From Rotaria sordida (taxonomy: Eukaryota; Rotifera; Eurotatoria; Philodinida; Philodinidae), in the NCBI GenBank assembly GCA_905250125.1, contig CAJNOL010000138.1, forward strand, positions 124,001 to 188,000: a stretch of DNA of 64,000 nt, read 5' to 3'. Every line of letters begins with the position of its first letter. The stretch's first letter is position 1. Made by a program: the position numbers and the translations under genes. This document shows positions 45,883-58,549 of the stretch, one piece after another. The notes under the pieces were generated by a model that was not told where the DNA came from, searched no databases, and was given only the letters and a program-made list of their open reading frames with translations.

Positions 45883-48800
45883 ATGGATTTACCAAATAAT
45901 AATACGTCATGTGTTAAATTAAAAAAAACAACAGATGAGGTTAGAGAAAATTTTTTCATCGATACATTTTTGTGTTCATTTGAATTTTATTTTAGAATAA
46001 TCATCATGATATTTATTGTTTTGAATGTCATCATGTAGGAGATGTTATTCGTTGTGACTCCTGTCCACGTGTATATCATTTAAATTGTCTTAATTTGAAT
46101 GTACTACCTGAGAGAAATTGGGCATGTCCAGAATGTGAAGTATGTTTTTCATTTTGTTAAAAATCAACATTTTCGATTTCAATTTATTTTGTCTTTTAGA
46201 TCACTCAATCATCATTTTATATAATAAATCAATCAATACCATTACAACATCATTCAATAAATGAATTTCATAGAATGCTTAAATATGCTCTTGGACGATT
46301 GCAGTTACATCCTCAAGTAAGTAAGCAAATTAATTATAATTATTAAAATCAATCTAGATTTGACTTCTTTTCAAAGGCTAAACATTTTATACGATCAATC
46401 GATTATAAACAAATGCCTGAATATCTTGATTATATCATTCATCCAATGGATTTAGAAATTATAGAAAAAAATATAAATCTAAAAAAATATCGTTCAACTG
46501 AAGCATTTATTAGTGATATTAAATGGATTGTACATAATAGTATTATTTATCATGAAAGTAAATATAATCTTTAAACAATTGATAAAAATAATAATAAAAT
46601 TTTATTATATTTTAGATCAAAGTAAATTAACTAGTATTGCACGTACATTTCTTAAAATTGCTCGCCATGAAATGACAGAAATTGAACTTTGTTCAGAATG
46701 TTATTTACGTAGTACACAATCTATAACAACAGATTGGTTTACTAAACCATGTGCTATTCCACATACATTATGTTGGGCTAAAATGAAAAGTTATCAACCA
46801 TGGCCAGCAAAAGTTTTACGTATTGTTAATGATGAAGTTGATGTTCGTTTTTTTGGTCAACATGATCGGTATATATATATATATAGATATATGAAATGAA
46901 AACTATACAAATCATATTGGTGGTTTTTTTTTTTGTTCTTTCTATAGAGCATGGATACCACTTAATAATTGTTTTGTTCTATCAAAAGAATATCCAGGTT
47001 CAGATAAGAAAAAATCCAATATTAATTTTGAAAAAAGTCTTATTGAATTACAAATTCATATTGATCAATTAAAAAAACTTTACGGACATTTTACATATGC
47101 ACCTCTACAAACATTATTAAATAAAACAAAACCATTCAAATTCGTTTCAATTATCGATGGTAGGAATATTTTATTAAATATAATTTTTAAAGACTAAAAA
47201 CGAAGAAGTTAGATTTTCTTCGATTTTAGACTATAGTAGATAGAAAATAAAGATTTTTATAGAGGCAAAAGAAATCAGATTCAGTACATCCATTGTGAAT
47301 AATGTCGTCATTTAAAATTAACTTTTTTAAGGTTTCTGTTATATGTGAAGACACATATAATGGTTTCTTTTTCGATCTCTTGCTACTGCCTATCACCTGT
47401 CTGATGAGTATTACAGCTCAGTACACATTATCTATGAATTCACTATTGTATGTATGAAGAAAATAATGCTATCACCACACGAGCTTAGGTTATAAATAAA
47501 CAATGAAAATAATTATCAAAACTAATTGATGTTGATATTAATTCAAAAACCAAAAGACAAAAAGGATCGAAGAATGTATCAAAAAGAAATAAAATAAAAT
47601 CTTGTGTTGTAGTTGAATAATTTTTTAAATTCAAAACATTTAGATGAACAAGAGATTAAATCACTAAACTTTTATGTAAGAATAATGTGAACACAGATAT
47701 CCTAAAAACTTTTTCGTCACTATACAGCGAATCATGCATCAATGTCCTAAGCTGAACATCTTTAATGATTTTCATGATGTTCACAATAGAGGCCGTTAAA
47801 AATGTGTATCAGAGCTACCAACAGGTCAATTGATGTTGTAAATTTTTCGTATATATTTAATTCTATAACTCTGCATTAATCTATCATTCTAGTTTCAGTT
47901 ATTCGCTTTGAATTTATTTCCATAAAGATAAATTAGGCAAAAATATTTTTCATACAAAAGAAGACTTGAATTAATAAAATATTTTTGATTATATCAGTAC
48001 TATTTCGTACCATCAAAAAAAAAATCTAATCCTGATAACAAAAAAATATATATATATGATCAACCATACAACGAAGTGATAAAAATTTGATTTCCAAAAT
48101 GTATGAGTCAATACAGCAGCTCTAATGTAGAACATGTGTTGATTTTTCTCTTTAGATTCCATTTTACCTTCTTATATAACAGTTACAAATAGCAATCAAA
48201 CATTTCATTCATCTATTAAACATTCAAAACAACAACGTTATTCAACTCAAAATTCATCGTCTGAATCAAATAAAAAAAAGTCTGTTAAACGTTCTAATGA
48301 AAATTCATATGACAATCAACAATTAGTTAAACGTCAAAGAGTTTCATCTAAACATATCGATGAAAATCTTTTTTCAAAAGAAGGTCATGAATTACAATCA
48401 ACATTAAATGTATTTGATATATTGAATCAAACCAAAAATGATAATGAGTAAAAATTAAAAATTATTTTTTATTCGTTTAGGTTCTTTGTTTTTTTTTAGA
48501 ATATCATCAATTCCTTTTAAATTTCGATCTATTTCTCCTACAGATAATAAACTACGCATTCAAGCATTACTACGAAAATATATTAAATGTAAATCACCAA
48601 CAATCAATCTTATTACATCCGATGTTAGATCATCAATGAATGCATTACTTGATTCTGTTGAAACATATGAATCAATATCTGACATTCATACAAATGTGAA
48701 TATATTACCTGTAAAAAATCAAATGTCAGAACAACCTTACTTACCTGAAGAATATATGAGAATAAAAAAACCTCGAAAATCTAATTTACAACATTATATT

Positions 48801-50522
48801 ATTCCGAAAAATACGAATTCAAATTTTATCACATGTTCATCATTAGATGAATCACTTTCTTCGTCATTACCATTTGTACCATTAAGACCATTATCAGTTA
48901 GTCCATTAAAGTATATTTCAATATCTATCTTATTCTTTTTTTTCAGTCCCTTGATTTTTTTTTCGTCTTCTAGTGTGAATAGTTTTGAAAGCATTCCATC
49001 TGAAATACATGATAATAGTATAACAACACAACAAAAGCAATCATTAACAAGAACAACATCAGTTGAAATACTTAATATGAAATCAGAACCAATCGATCAA
49101 GATGAACATCAAATAACACAATCATCTATTTCACTTCCTACAATTATGCCTGATTTTCATTGCACATCTCAAATAGCAACAACAATCATACCGAAGAATA
49201 TTTACTCATCAACATTATCCATTATTCCTTCTACACAACAATCAAAAAATCCTACACATAGACGATTAGAATCATCAATAGATTCTCTAACATCGTCGAA
49301 TTCATTTCTGATGAATTCACCATTACAAAAACAATCAATTAATACAAGACAGTCTCATCATATTTCAAATACTCTTCCTATATCAAATCAAGATTCTATA
49401 CGAGTAAATGATTTTTTTTTCATAAATTTAGACTATATTATCTTAAAACAAAATTTTTTTTTGATCATCAATTTTTTTTTTCGAGTTGTAATTTTTCATT
49501 ATCTTGGGCACTTCTATATGATACACACAACTCCTCATGTACATTTTGAATTTCGTTTGCAGAGGTCAAACAGAGTAATGTATGATCAATGCAATTAGTG
49601 AATGAGGTGCACGGATTTGTAGAAAAGCTACATACCAGTTTAAAAATATTGCTTTCTAGATTAATAGTGTAATATATATATATATTATTTCCTTTGCACA
49701 CCATACTTTTCTTGTTATCCAGGTCAACAAGACCCTTAACTAATCGTTCTAGAGCAACACGTACAATTTATTAAGAAATAATAATATGAAATGAATGCTG
49801 AAAAAAAAACATTTGGTGATCAAAAATACTATTAAGTTAATCAAGTTATATTCTGTTTTTTTTTTTAATAATTATTTTAAAAGAATCCTCATATGAAATG
49901 AATATTGTTTTAATAATCACATTATTTCACATGAATAAGAAAACTTTTCAAATACTGCTAGTAAAATCTGATACTATATTTCTTGTCTTATTCAAATCTA
50001 TCTTTTCATTAAGATACTACAATATACAAATCAAGTTCTACTAGATGAGTAAGTTAAATAATTAATGAAAGTCTAATTTTAATGTTTTCATATAGTCATC
50101 AAATACGAGATGAAATCCAAATGATAATAAATAGTTTCAATGATCAAGTAAGCAAAAACAAAACGACTATTTATTTTGAATTTCATTCTGTTTTCTTTGT
50201 GTTTCTTTTAAATATATAGTTTCAACAATTACTTGTTGATTTAACCAGTAAAATTGAATTATCTCTTCAAACAACACGCATGAAATATGAAAAAAATCTT
50301 GAAGAAACTCGTCGTTCTTATCGTATATCATTAAATGAATTACATACAATCACAAGTAAGGAAAAACAAAAGAAATCATTTTCTTTTTTTTTCTTCTCAT
50401 TTTTATTTTTCTTATTTTTAGCTGAACAAATTCAAGAAATTCATAATAGTTTAGAATTACAATATTGGAAAAGACTTTCTGAAATGCGTAATCGATATGA
50501 ATCAAAACTTCGATATGAATAA
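45883..50522 (+). CDS. ZMYND8-like chromatin reader: PHD, bromodomain, PWWP, coiled coil; no MYND finger
   Basis: Thirteen exons: 45883-45939, 45996-46139, 46200-46316, 46377-46557, 46616-46868, 46948-47159, 48156-48447, 48500-48910, 48974-49403, 50014-50048, 50096-50147, 50220-50355, 50422-50522; all phases agree, 806 residues. PHD finger at about 27-67 (CFECHHVGDVIRCDSCP, YHLNC, CPEC) with full zinc ligands. Bromodomain at about 85-180 (HPMDLEIIEKNI, then IIYHENQSKLTS). The acetyl-lysine Asn of the usual IYN motif appears as His. PWWP at about 205-270 (CWAKMKSYQPWPAKV, VRFFGQHDRAWIP) matches ZMYND8 closely. A Ser/Asn-rich linker follows, and the C-terminus is a predicted coiled coil (QYWKRLSEMRNRYESKL). 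ZMYND8 continues into a MYND zinc finger after its coiled coil; here a stop follows. Role by homology: nuclear reader at enhancers and promoters. The exon 50014-50048 is short and least certain. Confidence 0.88.
47335..47795. mobile_element. Second, decayed copy of the pogo-like element in a ZMYND8 intron
   Basis: Aligns by eye with the right three quarters of 33164-33704: shared landmarks include acactttatctatgaat/acacattatctatgaat, cactattgtatgtatgaaga, atgaacaagagattaaatca and atgttcaca at the right end. The right TIR is eroded. It sits in the 47160-48155 intron. Confidence 0.7.
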
Positions 50523-50593
50523 ACTTTAATTATTCCGTTTAATCGAAAAAAAAAAACTGCATTTATTTCATTTCAAAAAAAGAACACACACAA

Positions 50594-50599
50594 ATAAAG
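50594..50599 (+). terminator. Polyadenylation signal of the ZMYND8-like gene
   Basis: AATAAA about 72 nt past the stop, in the 194 bp gap between two convergent genes. Confidence 0.5.
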
Positions 50600-50716
50600 T
50601 AAAGCAAAGTGAATAAGTATATTAAATAATAGGTTTTGTTTGATTTTGTCTAGGTTCAAGAGCATTAAAAAAAAGAAGGATATAGAAAGATTTGTCACGT
50701 CTCTCTCTTTCTTTTT

Positions 50717-51614
50717 TTAATCAAGGCCAAGATTTAATGGATGTTTTGGTACTTCATTAAGAAAGAATTTTTTCATAAATTCCGAAAAGAGATTATCTAA
50801 AACAAATATAAGAAATAAATTAAAAAGAAAAAAAGAAAAAGAAGAACAAAATATAATTATTTCTACATACAATCCATTTTCTTTTTGCCATGTTCAGTTA
50901 TAAAGTCATAAGCTTTTTCAGCATTTGTTTCCTCAATATCCCATGAAATAAGCATATTAGCAAATTCAGCTTTTGATACAGCTCGTTCATCTAAAGACAA
51001 AAATGATGAGAAAAAGTCAAATAAAAAAAAAATAGAAATATATTCAATTACCCATAAATTCATTAGCACGAAAAAGAGCTTTATGTAATCCTTCATACCA
51101 TTCAGGAAATTCATTTTTGTCTTTTAAACCACCAATGATATCATTCATAACATCAAGCCATTCATCTTTTTAAAATAAAAAATATTTAGAAAAAAAAAAG
51201 GTAATTTTTTAACATGTTAAAATACCTAAATCAATATTTCCATCTTTGTTTGCATCACCAACAGCACATAAATCCCAAAAGTATTTTTGAAAATGTTGTT
51301 CAAGACGTTTACGTAAAACTTTCAATCGAGCATTTTTTGCAGCTTCATCTTTTGATACAATAGACTATACGCATAACAAAAGAAAAACAAAACATTATTA
51401 ATACATTACTATAACGATGTCATAAATATCACCTCAATAGCAGCTTCAAAGTCAGTCCAATTGACAAGACCATCATTATTTGTATCTATCAATAAGTAAA
51501 ATTATTGATAATTATTATTTAAATAAAATTTCGTAGTTTTTTTTTACCAAGTGTTTTGGTGAAGAATTGTTGAAGTTTCTTCGTTGCTGATTTTGGTATA
51601 TTTTCACGAGGCAT
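50717..51614 (-). CDS. EF-hand calcium-binding protein, sarcoplasmic/calexcitin type
   Basis: Six exons in transcript order 51614-51548, 51485-51433, 51364-51226, 51165-51052, 50990-50871, 50796-50717; phases agree and give 190 residues, the usual size of the invertebrate sarcoplasmic calcium-binding protein family. The first canonical loop is DTNNDGLVNWTDFE (about 23-36) and the second is GDANKDGNIDLDEW (about 75-88), both with acidic residues at 1, 3, 5 and a closing Glu. The third region, LFRANEFMDERAVSKAEF, lacks a clear canonical loop. An aromatic-rich stretch (HFQKYFWDL) fits the hydrophobic core of this family. It should act as a soluble calcium buffer or sensor in the cytosol. It converges with the ZMYND8-like gene. 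Assignment to a named member is not possible. Confidence 0.85.
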
Positions 51615-54544
51615 CGTGATAATTTAAGAAATGGCGAAGCGGAATGAAAGAAATCTAAAATTGATCAGTAAATATATAGAAAAATATACATATATATATA
51701 CATATATATATTGATACACGGATATACATTCCTAATAAAATGCATCGATGCGCAATTTCTTGCTCGATGTATTTGTGCACTGTCTAGAATATTCTGGAAG
51801 TATTATTAGGATGTCATCCATTCTATTCTCTCCTTCTTAGAATAACAAAAAGATAGTGTCTATTCATAAAAGGGGTTAATCATTCTATAGTCATTGGATC
51901 TAAGTAAATCTGACTAATTTTTATTCATAGTTAATATTTCGAAATTTCTCTCTCCTACTGAATTATTCACCATTTGGATCTATTGATTATTAAACTAGTA
52001 ATATAAAACATACTACATACTAACGACCTTTTTCTACTTCTCTTGTATACACGACTGAGTTGTACATCATATACAAATACGCATTTTCTGTACAAAAACG
52101 ATAGAAAGAAAAGTGCAATGTTCTCGGTTTGGTACCAGATATATTTTCTTATCCATATAATGCGATGTGCCCGCACATAAATAAATACCGCACAACTGGC
52201 CCGATTTTCTGGTGTTGAGATGAGGCCGAACGGAACAAGCGAGTGTACAAGACTTGTTCTATCGACAATATACTGTGCTGTTTATGTAGGATATTTTTTT
52301 TTCTCCCTTTCTGTCTAAAAATGATAGTATTAAGCAGTAGATGAGCAGAATTGGGAATAACCATTCTAGCTATAACTTGCTTCCTTCCTTCCTTCTTTCT
52401 TTCTTTCTTTCTTTCTCTCTTTCTTTGACTCCCTCTCTCTCTCTAAATTGCTTGTATATTTATATTGAGGTTAGATAGATGCTATTGCGATACGGAGCAT
52501 GATATCGGTATTGTGCTCATGAAGGACAAAATTTTATTCGAAAATAAAAAAGCATTCTTTTTTTTGCTGAAGAACATTACTTATAATAATGAGAATAGAA
52601 ATCAAGTGAATAGATTTTATTTCGAACGATAGCTTGAATAAACATCTGCTTTTTCAATCAATAAACTTATTCTATTAATCTAAACAAATTATTGTTGATT
52701 CAACAATTTATTTTCTATTTTGATTTCAAAATTATGTTATTCATATTATTAATGAAATGAATCATCGTGATACATTAACAAACATCTTGTACAGAATAAG
52801 ACAAGTTTCTATATGCTGTAGCCCACTATGGTAGCAGTATTATCGCATAACAAGGCTGAAGGCGTGTCATAGATATTTCAAGCATGTTTGTCTCGATGAA
52901 TAATTATATCAAAAAAGCAAGCTAAAAATAGACAAATTCATAAAATTTAATCGAATAAAAGATAGTGTTTGAAAGAATTTTTATAGAAGATGATATTAAA
53001 ACGTTAAATGATAAGTCGATCGACTAAACTGAAGAAAAAAAAAAATTTATTAGGAAGACATAAAAAAATAAATCTTGTTTTTTTTCATTAATAAAAAGTA
53101 AGTTTTTATAACGAGAATAATATGTGAATATTCTCTGCATTATAAAATGTATATACCAAAACTGCATTGAACAATCTCTATTAAGTAAATAGATGATCAA
53201 CAATTTGCATCCAAGAAAATATGATGATTATAATGTACAAATGACATCTATTAGAAATATATCTCTAGATAAGATTCTTTATGTGAATCGAGTTTAACTA
53301 AACATGAAAATATTACAAGTAATTCTTAAGATATATTGAACTTTACAATTATATCCTTATTTTCTTCGGAGCTCTGTCGTTAATCAAGAATGCCATTCTT
53401 GAAATCATTTACCGTTTCTTCACATACAGCTGAGAAAATGATTAAATTGAGAATATTTATTTAATTGGCATATTATATTGTGATATAATGATGAGTCGAA
53501 TTGAAATAATTACGGAGCTCAATAATTAGTACATGTTTCTTCTAAGTAATGCTCACGAAGAAGATCAAAGAAATGATCGCATCCATCCAATCAACATCCT
53601 CCAACACATAATACAACATATTGTCTTCATTAGTCTACGAAATGATCCATATGGTGGTTGATTTATGTATTCTTTAGGTAATTCAGTCCATTTCATTGAA
53701 TTAGATTTAATTCTTGTTGAAGAAATGAAGTTCGAATAGTAGCGACATCAAACAATAGAAACTATTAATTGATGTGCGATGGCATATCAGCTGGCCACAA
53801 GCAATTCATTGTATCCAGTGGAGAAGGAAAATAAATAACTCCTTAGCGAAATGAAGAGTCTACAGCATCAAGAAACTAGAAAACTAGGTGAAAAAAATCA
53901 TTCATCAAGCAGGACCGATCACATATATATTATATTTAATAAAATTAACCAACATATCTACATTTTGTTTTTATGATAGAATTATTTATTTTAGTCAATA
54001 TTTGTCTTTTTTTTTGTAGTAGCACTATCTCCCATATTTCATGGTTCATCCGTTCATATTGACAAAAAAATATGTTTCAGAAAGCGGAAGAAGCATTATT
54101 TGAATTACTAATACCAAATTTATCATAGAGGTTATATTTCGGTAGTCTCTTGCGAACAAAGATCTAGTTGTGTATGCATTAATCATCATCGACAACAACA
54201 TCTTGATAAGATGGCTGACAGACAGACAGACTGACTGCCAATGTTGGCAGAACCAGTTTAGGCGAAAAACAAACAGAAGTGACAGAACTGAGTACAGAGT
54301 TAAAAGAAATAAAAACAAACAAAACACATACAAAAAATAAAGATAAAATAAAAATAACAAAGAAATCAGTGTATCACATTTGGATCATAGAAATTGATGG
54401 ATGAGCCTCTGAGAAAAAGATTACTATATCATCCATCATTTTACCACCTCCAGATCGTAGGCAAATCTGGTTTCATTGACAGTCATCATAAAACACAGTA
54501 ACCTACACTCAGATTTGGTCACGAAGTCCGAAATTTTTGTTCTT
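51615..54544. other. Intergenic, 2.9 kb, microsatellites only
   Basis: A tatata/catata tract lies at about 51670-51715 and a CTTC/CTTT/CTCT polypyrimidine tract at 52379-52445. No coding region or RNA gene is recognised. Confidence 0.55.
52379..52445. repeat. Polypyrimidine microsatellite (CTTC)n-(CTTT)n-(CT)n
   Basis: Begins with ttccttccttccttctttct, passes into cttt tetramers and ends in ccctctctctctct. Confidence 0.9.
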
Positions 54545-54799
54545 TCAGTCATGATTTAGCACATGCATTGTAGCTCCTTGAGGTTTTAATAGTTTGCCAC
54601 AACTTTTATTTGGACATTCATATTCATTCGTATTATTTTTCTTTAGTAGTTCTTCTATTTTTGTTTGTCGTGAAGTAGTGGTTTCTTGCGTCGATGTTAA
54701 TATAGTTCGATGAGAAAGAACATTCGTTATAGAACTACCTAACGAATCTTTAAGTCGTTTTCTTTTGTGTAGGTTCGCTGATGTATATTCAAATCTCAT
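54545..54799 (-). CDS. Small protein or fragment with a zinc-finger-like C-terminus
   Basis: ATG-started frame of 84 residues. The N-terminal part is basic (HKRKRLKDSL). The C-terminus CPNKSCGKLLKPQGATMHVLNHD has the C-x4-C and H-x3-H spacing of a C2H2 finger with a shortened middle, and stops right after the second His. Such basic plus zinc-finger pieces are common as remnants of transposase-like genes. No partner exons were seen. Uncertain whether it is a gene. Confidence 0.35.
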   Translation of the reverse strand: MRFEYTSANLHKRKRLKDSLGSSITNVLSHRTILTSTQETTTSRQTKIEELLKKNNTNEYECPNKSCGKLLKPQGATMHVLNHD

Positions 54800-55061
54800 T
54801 TATTTTTAAAATCTCGTCCACATTATGAACAGTTAGCAACTTCATTTCTACTCGGAAGATGAGATACATTCTTTTTTTTCTCAGAATAAGGAATTCCTTC
54901 ATCAATCCGTGGTTTGATTGCTCTTTCTTTATGTTCACGTATGATGTGTGTTACATCAGATCGAACTGCAGCAAATTTAAAGTCGTAAATAATCATTTTA
55001 CACCATTGCTCATTATTCTAAACCTCATGTCTCCAATTTTTATATTAGCTATCATGAAGAT

Positions 55062-55882
55062 ATAAAAAAGAGTAGAATCATAAATCCTTTAACGGTTTAT
55101 GAAAGTGCAACGTATAACAAACCCTTTTTACCGTATGTCAAGATTTTCATAAATCCTTATAAGGGTTTATGAGATTAAACTACCTCTCATATACCCTTTG
55201 CACGGGCATATGAATGGTCGGTCATAAAAATTAAACTTACCATTATATTGTTGAATTAAGATAAATCTAAAACAATAAAAAAAAAATTATTGATATAATA
55301 GATATGCACCCTGGAATTCGTTCTTTCGATAAATTTAAATAAAAAAAATCTATAAATTATTAACTTTAAATAAATATTCATCATTCGATCTCTTGCTGGA
55401 ATAAGTTTAAACAAAAGAAAAGTCTGATTTTTGTATGAAATAAGCATCCACCATCGGATGTGCTAGTTCAATAAATCTAAAAACGTAAATAAAAAAATCC
55501 ATAATATATATTTAAATAAACAAATAAGATTGAATCTGTTGCCGAGATGAAATCGAAATCAAAAGGATATAATTTAATAATAAACTCCTCCAAAGAAAAG
55601 AAAAAACTCTTTAACTAAAAATCTATTATAATAAACTATTTTCATGAAAAAGAGATACAATAAATCCTACCATATAGGCTAGTAAACTCTTGTCCTGAAA
55701 GCGTGAAATATTAAACCCTTGGTCGTAGAATAATAAACTCTCCTCCTTGAATTCCAATATGATAAATTCCTGTTAGTTTCATATACTCTTGCTTTCATAA
55801 ACTCTTCGTCTCATAAATCCTTCAAGGATTCATGAAAATTTGTACATAGAACAGAGATTTATTATTCTACTCATTTTTTTAA
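55062..55882. mobile_element. Element with AAAAAAGAGTAGAATMATAAATC termini and internal CATAAATCCTT palindromes
   Basis: The left end aaaaaagagtagaatcataa and the right end, complement of aaaaaatgagtagaataata, are matching TIRs of about 24 bp. Inside, palindromic blocks of the type ATAAATCCTT...AAGGGTTTAT occur at about 55078-55104, 55149-55170 and 55815-55841, and ataaact/ataaatc repeats fill the right half (55575-55830). Size about 820 bp with no long frame. No clear target duplication could be read. Confidence 0.6.
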
Positions 55883-56535
55883 TAGTGTACGCGATACGCT
55901 CAGACATATTAGAAGACCTGGGTCTTCTAATGAGTGAATTTTAATCTCATCTACTCTTCCAAGAAGAGCAAGTCAACAAAAATGGCGCGTAGTATGTAAA
56001 ATCGAGTAATTTTGCAATCCAGAATTCTCGACGCAGTATGGGTGTTCATTTATTTTTATTGATCATTTATAATAAAGATAAATAAATCCTTTATATTTGA
56101 TAAATAAAGATAAAATATAGAATAAAGGTTTTGCATCTGGTGTTTTCGAGCGCATTAACAAACAGTCTACCAGAGGGTAATCGAAGATGATAGCAAGATG
56201 ACTTTGGTCTTGAAGACAGATAAAAAGTTAATAAAGATCATAATAGTCGTAGTACCACTAAAACTGTTGCAGGAATACTGCAAATGAAAAGATTAGAGCA
56301 CACGCTTTCTCTGCAAAAGCCCTATAATTCATCCAAATGCGGACAATCGATCGAAACAGAGAACGTTAGCGGAAAAATCAGATTAAAACCGATTATTTTT
56401 TCTCGAAAGTTAATTTAAATAGTGTGATTTGTTCGTAATTAAAATGGGATTTCTTGATTTTCTTCTGATTTAAATCGATTTCTGTTGTGATTTAAACAAG
56501 CCATGTTTCATCATTAGATGTCTTTCTTTCTAGCC

Positions 56536-56848
56536 TTTTATTAATTTCAATTTCGATTTAGAAGCTGTCGATACTAAACAATTGGCTTGTCATTTTATCT
56601 ATGATGAACTTGCTCAACTTTATCAATTTGAATTTGATGTTAATGATGATTCAATGGACAAATATGATGCCTATTTAGTTAAAGACAAAGCTCTTCAATA
56701 TTTAATAAATGAATATACAGAGACGATCGTTTCGTATTGCAAACATGCTTTATTTTTAATTTATCATAATGAAGATAGTTTAATAGCCGAAGAACAAGAA
56801 CAGGCCAAAGTTGAAGATTGTCTGTGTTTATTTTTCTTTCTAATATGA
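56536..56848 (+). CDS. Unidentified single-exon-like fragment
   Basis: After a plausible acceptor (tttcgatttag, ending near 56561) an open frame reads AVDTKQLACHFIYDELAQLYQFEFDVND and continues acidic and leucine-rich to a stop at 56848. Codon use resembles the coding exons of the window more than its intergenic DNA. A donor may lie before the hydrophobic tail CLCLFFFLI. The family is not recognised and no neighbouring exons could be linked. It may be an exon of an unseen gene or a relic. Confidence 0.3.
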
Positions 56849-58549
56849 ATATAATATGTTTCTTGTAAATGAAAATTTATCTGCAAGAAGACTACGATGA
56901 CGGTCGCATTCTTCTGAATTGCTCGTCAATATATTTTATTCAAATGAAACATCAGACAATGCAAATGGAAATGTATAGAGCGATGTCTTTTTTTTTTATT
57001 AAATCCTATTTAATGACGAACTTCGTTGAATTTTGTTTTAAATAGCTAGCAACATTAATAAAATCTCTGAAATATCATCGTTCTTCGTCACACAAAAGTG
57101 AAATTCAGTAAAGAGGCAAGTGGAAACGAATCGAATCGAGAAAGTGATCATGAGATAATCATATCCCTTGTATTTTCTGTCTGCAAACAACACTATGATC
57201 CATAAGCTCGCTTCTCAGCATTCTGACAGTAAAACTACACTGCAAAGGACATCGTATGATTCCTATTATCAAAACTGAACCTCCTTGCAAAAGAACTATT
57301 TTTCAGATTAAACAGAGTTTCTTGAGGGTTAAAGTCGCAGATCCGAATTTCGGCTCTCCAATCGAAGAATGTACCGAACACGGTACCTGAGATACCTTTC
57401 AATTTTGATTCTGATCAGCGTCTACAAGATCGTACAACTACTACACCTACATTCAGTTTGATTTCGGACAAATCCTCACATAATACTACACGTGTCTGAC
57501 AGGTCGCTGTTCTAATTTGATTTCATGGATATCAGAACCCTCAAATACACCCATCGACAAATAACACTACAACTATCCGCTCTCCAGACGATATTTCTTG
57601 TTTTTTATAACTATCCGATAATGAAGAAAACAATTAAATTGAAACTTACACATCTTTCTATATAGTTTCCTTCGCAGAGATAGAAAATATGAAAGATTAT
57701 TCCGCATTCGTCACCAGGACTATCATGTACACTTGAGCTCACTCAATATATTACGATAAGTTTTCAACCGCACCATTGCGAACTATCTTCGCAATGTGAT
57801 TAATCGTCTCTCCGAATCTTAGTATGGTACACAATCTTTACGAAATTGATGCAAAAGACATCCACTGTAAAGATTCCACGAAAGTTACTCACAAGTGAGA
57901 AGTAGTGGAATATTGAAGAAAGAGGCATAAATTCAAATGTAGAATCAATGAATCGCGTGACCTGCTAAAATAGAGCCGATTCAGAAATCAGCCATTTGCC
58001 ATCCTTTTTTTCTTGTTAGCTAGTAAGAGACATAAGATGAGCATCTTTATGGAAGATAGATCATACCGATGTGTCCTTTGATCGAAATAATTCTCAGTTA
58101 GTATACAGCTAAAGAAGCCCTGCTTACAATACCAACTCAGGAGTAATAAGTGCATGAAGTCTACTTTCATTTTTCCGCTGGCTTTCTACATTCATCCATA
58201 TTCAAGTTCAGGTGCAATTGATAGATTCGATCTTTGGCAGTTGTGTTGTCATTTTCATCAATAACTACATGGGTTCGGAATAAAACTACACAAAACTGGA
58301 GCAAACAGGTATCTCAGCTGTTTGCAGATGAATCAGCAATATGTAAAAAAATGTACATCAGAACAATAAACGGTATTCTTATCGATTGAACTAGATCCTC
58401 GAAAATTTGAAACGATTATGACGTTTCTTTAGAGAAAGAAAAAAAATGAAAAATCTCCAAGAGACGACAAAAAAAAAAGAAAAATGTTCATTATAGAAAA
58501 GATTGAAGACTAATATTGAGCTTCGATTAGACAGCATAATGCAATTTCA
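56849..58549. other. Intergenic, no feature seen
   Basis: Slightly less AT-rich than the surroundings but without long frames, obvious repeats or RNA signatures. An open frame at 57988-58170 has no features. Confidence 0.5.
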
